From positions 1 to 64,000 of the forward strand of contig DATNFO010000054.1 in assembly GCA_035606355.1 (NCBI GenBank): DNA of 64,000 nt, written 5' to 3'. The position numbers and the translations under genes are program-made. Under the pieces are notes generated by a model. It was not told where the DNA came from and searched no databases. It was given only the letters and a program-made list of their open reading frames with translations. Position 1 is the first letter of the stretch, and every line of letters starts with the position of its first letter. This DNA comes from Sulfopaludibacter sp035606355 (GTDB lineage: Bacteria; Acidobacteriota; Terriglobia; Bryobacterales; Bryobacteraceae). Below, in pieces: positions 59,511-64,000 of the stretch.

Positions 59511-62228
59511 TTATTCGTTGCGAAGGGCTCGCGACGGGTCTATACACGCCGCCCGCCACGCCGGGGAATAGCCCGCGATCAGCGCGGCCGAAAGCAAAAT
59601 GCCGGCAGCGACGGCCGTGGTGACGCTGTCATTCGGTTTCACACCGTAGAGGAATGTCGTAATGAGATGGGCGGTCAGGCGTGCCGCGCCATAACCGGCT
59701 GCCAATCCGATGGCAGCGAGCACGACGACCTGACGCAGGACCATCCAGACGATTCCGCCGCGGGCTGCGCCGAGCGCCATGCGGATGCCGATCTCGCTTG
59801 TCCGTCTCGCCACCATATAGGACATGGCGCCGTACAGGCCGACGCAGGCGATGAGCAGGGCGAGGCCGGCGAAGCAACCGCCCAAAGTTGCGAAGGTGCG
59901 TTCCTGCGAGATGGTCTGCTCGATGCGCTGCGCCTGCGTCGAGATCTCGGTGATGGCGACGGTGGGGCTGGCGTCGTGCACGATGCGGCGGACCGAGCCG
60001 GTAAGACCGGTGGGGTCGCCTGCGGCGCGAAGCTCGAAGAAGAGGCGGCCTAACTTGCTCAGGCTGTGGGTGTAGGGCACATAGAAAACCGGATCGTCCT
60101 TTTCCTGCAGGGAATTGTAATGCGCGTTGCGGGCAACTCCGACGATTTCAAAAGTCTCCGCGACGGCGTTTTTACCGATGGTGAAGCGGCGTCCGAGCGG
60201 GCTTTCCGCGCCTAAGAACTGTCTGGCGAATTTCTCGTTTACGACAGCTACGCCGGGCGTCGCGAGGTCCTGCCTCGTCAGGTCGCGGCCGGCGAGCAGT
60301 GGGATTTGCATGGTAGCGAGGAATTGCGGGTCGATGGCCAGCGCGTCCGAGTCCCCACCCGGTTTGTCGCTGCCGGCGATGTGAACATCCTCCGTATTGA
60401 TGAAGTGCGAGACAAGCGGGAATTGGGATGCGGAGGCGGCGCGCACTCCGGGCAATTCGCGGAATTTCCGCAGCAGCTCTTCGTAGAAGCGAGCCAGATC
60501 CTGCCCGCGATACCCGCCTTGCCGGCCATTGACGGCGACCAGCAGAACGTTCTCGCGATTGAAGCCCACATCGATGGAGTGCAACTTGACGAGCGTGCGC
60601 AGGAAGAGGCCGGCGGTCAGCACCAGCAGCATGGAGATGGCGATTTGCGACGCGATCAGGAAGTGGCGCAAGGTGACTCCGCGCCAGCGAGATTCCGTTC
60701 CGTGGGTGCGGGCCTCGCGCAACCCGGCGGTGAAATCGACCTTGGTGGCTTGCAGCGCGGGAGCGAGTCCGAAAATGACCCCGGCGGCGGCCGCGAGCGC
60801 GAAGGTGAAGGCGAGCACCGGCCAATCCACGGTGGCGCGAAGCGTAAAATTCTCGCGGCCGTTGGCCAGCAGAGCAGTGATGAGACGAACGCCCGCGACC
60901 GCGACTGCAATGCCGAGCACACCTCCCGTAAGCGACAGGAGCAGGCTTTCCGTCAGCATCTGACGTACGATGCGCGCACGGCCTGCGCCCAGACTGAGCC
61001 GCACCGCCATTTCGCGGCGCCGGGCGGCGGCCCGTGCGAGCAGCAGATTCGTTAGATTGGCGCAGGCGATCGCAAGAATCAGCCCGACCATCGCCATCAA
61101 CACGAAAATGGCGCTGGAATATGCGCGGCGCAGCGAATCGAGGCCCGCGCGGCCCGGGTCCAGAAAGAGTTCGGGAAGTCCTTCGCGCTCTTTGGCCGTG
61201 GGGGCGGTGTTCGCGGCGAACGCCGTGAATTTCGCGCGCAGCTCGGCTTGCGCCTGTTCCATGCGCACTCCGGGGCGAAGGCGGCCCATCATCTCGACCC
61301 AATAGGAGCGGTCGTCAAAGAAACGCTGGCGGTTCTCGTCAACGGGATCGGGAGAGATGGCCGGGATGGTGTGAATCGGCAGGAAGAACTTGGGCGCGCC
61401 TTCGGGATCCACTCCGTAAAATCCGGGCGCGGTGACCCCGATGATGGTAAAAGCTGTGTTGTTCAAGAGGAGCGATTTGCCGGCGACCGAGGCATCGGAG
61501 TTGAAGCGTTCCACCCAGTACGGATACGTGATGACCGCGATGTTCGGGGCTCCGGCACGGTCGTCATCCGGCGCGATCAGGCGTCCCGCGGCGGGAGGCA
61601 CGCCCAGGCCGCCGAAGTAATTGCCGGAGACAAATCCGCCCGCCGCCGTTTCCGGCCGGCCGTTTACCACGGCGTTGAAGTTCTGCACGTAGGTGTAGCC
61701 GAAGAGGACGGTGAAGGCTGAGTTGTGGCCGCGGATGGACTCGAAGAAGCCATACGGAAAGTTGGGACTCAGCGAGCCGTCCTTGCCGTATCGATTGACG
61801 GAGCCGTTGGCGTGCGCGATGACTTTCGGCCACCCCGGCGCGTGCCACTTCAGGACTGCCAGATTGTCCGGCTGCTGCACCGGCAGCGAACGCAGGAGGA
61901 TGGCGTCCATGAAACTGTAAATCGCCGTGTTCGCGCCGATTCCCAGCGCCAGGGAAACGATGGCGGCGAGGGTGAACAGTTTATTCGCTGCCATGCCGCG
62001 CACGGCGTAGCGCAGGTCCTGGGCTGTCTGTTCGAGAAAGCGAAAGGTCCACATGTTTCTGCTCTCCTCTTTTAAATAGGTGACATTGCCGAACTGTTTG
62101 CGCGCGGCGGTTGCGGAAGGGCGCTCCTGCTCCAGCATGTCGAGGTGATGCGCCATCTCTTCGGAGAGATCGGCCTCATAGCTGTCGCGGTGCAGCAGGT
62201 AATGAAGGCGTCGCAGGAGTTCGCGCAT
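59511..62228 (-). CDS. ADOP-type MacB-like duplicated permease
   Basis: This 905-residue protein has an N-terminal cytosolic segment (MRELLRRLHYLLHRDSYEAD, EEMAHHLDMLEQERP), then a MacB-type module with LAAIVSLALGIGANTAIYSF as first TM. A periplasmic core (VFGLTVA-type residues such as YWVERFNSDASVAG) and an FtsX domain (GLILAIACANLTNLLLARAA, RRREMAVRLSLGAGRARIVR) follow. The whole core plus FtsX is repeated in the second half (HFLIASQIAISMLLVLTAGL; SEIGIRMALGAARGGIVWMV). ATPases are normally encoded elsewhere. It follows PadR by 3 nt. Substrate unknown. Confidence 0.93.
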   Translation of the reverse strand: MRELLRRLHYLLHRDSYEADLSEEMAHHLDMLEQERPSATAARKQFGNVTYLKEESRNMWTFRFLEQTAQDLRYAVRGMAANKLFTLAAIVSLALGIGANTAIYSFMDAILLRSLPVQQPDNLAVLKWHAPGWPKVIAHANGSVNRYGKDGSLSPNFPYGFFESIRGHNSAFTVLFGYTYVQNFNAVVNGRPETAAGGFVSGNYFGGLGVPPAAGRLIAPDDDRAGAPNIAVITYPYWVERFNSDASVAGKSLLLNNTAFTIIGVTAPGFYGVDPEGAPKFFLPIHTIPAISPDPVDENRQRFFDDRSYWVEMMGRLRPGVRMEQAQAELRAKFTAFAANTAPTAKEREGLPELFLDPGRAGLDSLRRAYSSAIFVLMAMVGLILAIACANLTNLLLARAAARRREMAVRLSLGAGRARIVRQMLTESLLLSLTGGVLGIAVAVAGVRLITALLANGRENFTLRATVDWPVLAFTFALAAAAGVIFGLAPALQATKVDFTAGLREARTHGTESRWRGVTLRHFLIASQIAISMLLVLTAGLFLRTLVKLHSIDVGFNRENVLLVAVNGRQGGYRGQDLARFYEELLRKFRELPGVRAASASQFPLVSHFINTEDVHIAGSDKPGGDSDALAIDPQFLATMQIPLLAGRDLTRQDLATPGVAVVNEKFARQFLGAESPLGRRFTIGKNAVAETFEIVGVARNAHYNSLQEKDDPVFYVPYTHSLSKLGRLFFELRAAGDPTGLTGSVRRIVHDASPTVAITEISTQAQRIEQTISQERTFATLGGCFAGLALLIACVGLYGAMSYMVARRTSEIGIRMALGAARGGIVWMVLRQVVVLAAIGLAAGYGAARLTAHLITTFLYGVKPNDSVTTAVAAGILLSAALIAGYSPAWRAACIDPSRALRNE

Positions 62229-62231
62229 GAT

Positions 62232-62561
62232 TCAAGCCTCGATGATGCGCTCGATGGCGCGGGTGACGAGCGCGAATTCCTTCACCTCGCGGGCCATCTG
62301 CTTGCGGCCTTCCGGCGTGAGACTGTAATACCGGGCGCGGCGATTGTTCTCCGATTGTTTCCATTCGGCCGCTACCCAACCTTTGATGAGCATGCGCTGC
62401 AGGGCGGGGTAGAGAGAGCCCTCTTCCACATGCAGAATGTCTTCAGAGGTCTGCTGGATAAACTGGGCGATTCCGTACCCGTGCATCGGCCCGAGGCGGT
62501 TGAGGGAGCGGAAGATGAGCATGTAAAGCGTTCCGGGAGGTATGTCGGCGTGAGTTCCCAT
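62232..62561 (-). CDS. PadR-family transcriptional regulator
   Basis: This 109-residue winged-helix protein has the PadR pattern: DIPPGTLYMLIFRSLNRLGP, MHGYGIAQFIQQ, VEEGSLYPALQRMLIKGWVA, ARYYSLTPEGRKQM. Its stop is 3 nt before the start of the ADOP permease, the standard acidobacterial pairing in which it regulates the permease operon. The last 15 residues form a short C-terminal helix, as in PadR subfamily 2. The effector is unknown. No clear operator dyad is seen upstream of its start. Confidence 0.93.
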   Translation of the reverse strand: MGTHADIPPGTLYMLIFRSLNRLGPMHGYGIAQFIQQTSEDILHVEEGSLYPALQRMLIKGWVAAEWKQSENNRRARYYSLTPEGRKQMAREVKEFALVTRAIERIIEA

Positions 62562-62625
62562 AGTTTGGCTACGGTAGTTAGACTGGGGTAGCGGAAAACG
62601 GTTAGGCGAACTGCGTTCGCCTGCA

Positions 62626-62643
62626 ACCGGTCTGGAGACCGGT
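62626..62643. repeat. Palindrome ACCGGTCT-GG-AGACCGGT
   Basis: This is the core of the units at 42330 and 42443, here near the end of the TIGR03437 gene and upstream of the PadR promoter region. Confidence 0.6.
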
Positions 62644-62660
62644 CGCTACCTCGGGAGTGA

Positions 62661-64000
62661 CTACTTTGCTACGTAGATGAAGACGGCGGGGTTGTTGCCT
62701 AGGCTGAAAGGGAGAGTCGAAACTACATCCGTGCCCACCGGGGGAATCTGGAAGCGGACAGCCCGGACGGGCGGTGTGCGATCGGGGATTTCTTCGACCG
62801 TCACCGGATATTTGGTTCCGTTGGCTTCCACATACCCGCCGGTGGCCTGGGCGTAACCTGTGGCGAAGATTGTGACGGTGGAGTTCGCGTGGGCGGGATT
62901 GGCGGCGGCGTTGCGGGTTCCGTCCTCATTGAGCGCGTCGGCGAGCGCGGTGGGCTGATAGGAATCGAAGACAAGCTGGCCGTCGTCGCCGAAACGCAGC
63001 AGGGCAGTGGGGTTCTGTTGCACGGTGTGCACCGGCCAGTGCTGCACGAGAGCACCGCGAAAAAACAGGTCCAGACTGCCTTCGCCGGGCGAGAAGTTCA
63101 GCGGAATGGCCACGGTGATCTGCGTGTCAAGCTGCGCCAGAACGGGCACCGCTACGCCACTGTCGAACACCTGCACGTTGCTCAAGCCCGCGCCGAAAAT
63201 GGTCACCAATTGCCCGGGCGCTACGACGTCCTCCACCAAATAGCTGGCGCCGTTCACGATGCATGCCACCGCCGAGTTGGCGTTGAGGTTGATCTGATAG
63301 ATGCGTTCGCCGGCGAGTGCCGTGCCGTAAACAGTGTCGCCCGAGAAGACCTTTGACGTTTCGAGCGTGGTCTGCGGAACGAGAGCTGACCCGAGCACGG
63401 CCGAAAGATTCGGATCCAGTTTCGTAACGAAAGCCGCGCCGAAGAACTGGCGAACGGCCGCGGGTCCGCAAGGGACGGCGCTCGCGCCGGTAGGCGGAAA
63501 GTCCGTCGATTGCGTGTAGCCGGAGACCACGGGATTGCCATCTGTGTCCACTGACAGCGACGCTATGCCGTCGCTGCCGTTGCCGGCCAGGTACGTTCCG
63601 GCGAGCAGCCGGGCGGAATCGGCGCTCAAGTGCAGAACCCAGCCGTAGGTGAGCGGCGCGAAGATGCTGCGCGGCGGATTCGTGGGTGGGAGCCGGTGCG
63701 CGGGCGCTGCCGGTTCGAATGCGCCCGGGGTGGTGGGCACTATCGGGACGGGACTGCTGCCGGCCAGATACATGCTGCCGTCCGGTCCGGGAGCGATCGA
63801 GGAAGGGTACAGCCCCGCCACCAGCGTAGAAGCTTCCAGCTTTTGTAACGACGGATCGATTCGCGCGGCAAAGGCTTGCCACGAAGCGGTGGTCGGCGCC
63901 TCCTGGTACGCTCCTGGAGTCGTGGGGAACGGGGCGTCGCCTGCTATTCCGGTTACATAAAGGCGGCCGGCGGCATCGGTTGCGATGGCGGTGGGCGTCG
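62661..64000 (-). CDS. Secreted SBBP beta-propeller protein with TIGR03437 C-terminus, 5' end beyond window
   Basis: The frame is open to the window edge, so the N-terminus is missing; about 446 residues are seen. The edge-proximal part has SBBP-type propeller repeats: TAIATDAAGRLYVTGIAGDA, SIAPGPDGSMYLAGSSPVPI and SLSVDTDGNPVVSGYTQSTD, each with the PTTPGA or related strand. The C-terminal 200 residues (NGASYLVEDVVAPGQLVTIF, GLSNVQVF and IFATGYAQATGGYVEA) match TIGR03437. It is an extracellular or surface protein of the group expanded in Solibacter. Role unknown. Confidence 0.85.
   Translation of the reverse strand, partial: TPTAIATDAAGRLYVTGIAGDAPFPTTPGAYQEAPTTASWQAFAARIDPSLQKLEASTLVAGLYPSSIAPGPDGSMYLAGSSPVPIVPTTPGAFEPAAPAHRLPPTNPPRSIFAPLTYGWVLHLSADSARLLAGTYLAGNGSDGIASLSVDTDGNPVVSGYTQSTDFPPTGASAVPCGPAAVRQFFGAAFVTKLDPNLSAVLGSALVPQTTLETSKVFSGDTVYGTALAGERIYQINLNANSAVACIVNGASYLVEDVVAPGQLVTIFGAGLSNVQVFDSGVAVPVLAQLDTQITVAIPLNFSPGEGSLDLFFRGALVQHWPVHTVQQNPTALLRFGDDGQLVFDSYQPTALADALNEDGTRNAAANPAHANSTVTIFATGYAQATGGYVEANGTKYPVTVEEIPDRTPPVRAVRFQIPPVGTDVVSTLPFSLGNNPAVFIYVAK

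Overview
The window reads as chromosome of an Acidobacteriota bacterium close to Bryobacterales/Solibacter. The indicators are two secreted proteins carrying the Solibacter-type C-terminal domain (TIGR03437), a PadR regulator followed by a duplicated orphan MacB-like permease (ADOP type), a PEP-CTERM metalloprotease, many secreted Tat/Sec hydrolases, a GC-rich composition and frequent GTG/TTG starts. I see no rRNA, tRNA, CRISPR array, phage or intact insertion sequence.

Layout. 1-0.6 kb: two small genes, the first cut by the window edge. 0.7-9.4 kb: GH127 glycosidase, RNase HI, a giant Ig-like surface protein, and a BNR/Asp-box protein coupled to a ThiS/MoaD-like protein. 9.4-15.7 kb: SRPBCC/ArsR pair with two matched operators, smc, a Tat-exported metallo-hydrolase, and a GreB-type factor. 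15.8-24.2 kb: carboxypeptidase-regulatory-domain protein, CocE-type hydrolase, ECF sigma factor, then a decay zone (DUF433 antitoxin with truncated PIN-like partner, PEP-CTERM protease, frameshifted DoxX pseudogene), a small membrane protein and a TIM-barrel isomerase. 24.3-39.3 kb: a catabolic block. It holds a class A beta-lactamase-like serine hydrolase, a GH2 glucosaminidase-like enzyme with a coupled esterase, an FAD oxidoreductase-glpK-BtuF-like-aquaporin operon, and a chain of isomerase, dihaem cytochrome c, PQQ dehydrogenase, D-aminoacylase-like amidohydrolase and SerA-like dehydrogenase. This block also carries an unusual concentration of the hexamer GTAAGT on both strands.

39.3-43 kb is the most interesting part. 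An inverted-repeat element, an ankyrin protein, two tandem copies of a multi-hairpin RNA-like sequence with compensatory changes, a PilZ gene, two tiny membrane proteins, a duplicated palindrome unit and two overlapping tiny genes lie here. 43-50.5 kb: M14 peptidase, secreted proteins of unknown role, a DUF3142 pair and TtcA. 50.6-54 kb: DUF47/PiT phosphate transport and a secreted alpha/beta hydrolase. 54-59.4 kb: a translationally overlapping signalling operon (REC, TonB receptor, YfiR, hybrid histidine kinase). 59.5-62.6 kb: PadR plus ADOP permease. 62.7-64 kb: a TIGR03437 protein running off the edge.

Genes work in overlapping operons (ATGA, TGATG or TAATG junctions), which suggests translational coupling. 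Several genes have a -10-like hexamer 6-8 nt before the start codon, which fits leaderless or near-leaderless transcripts. Dispersed palindromes sit mostly at gene 3' ends and between convergent genes.
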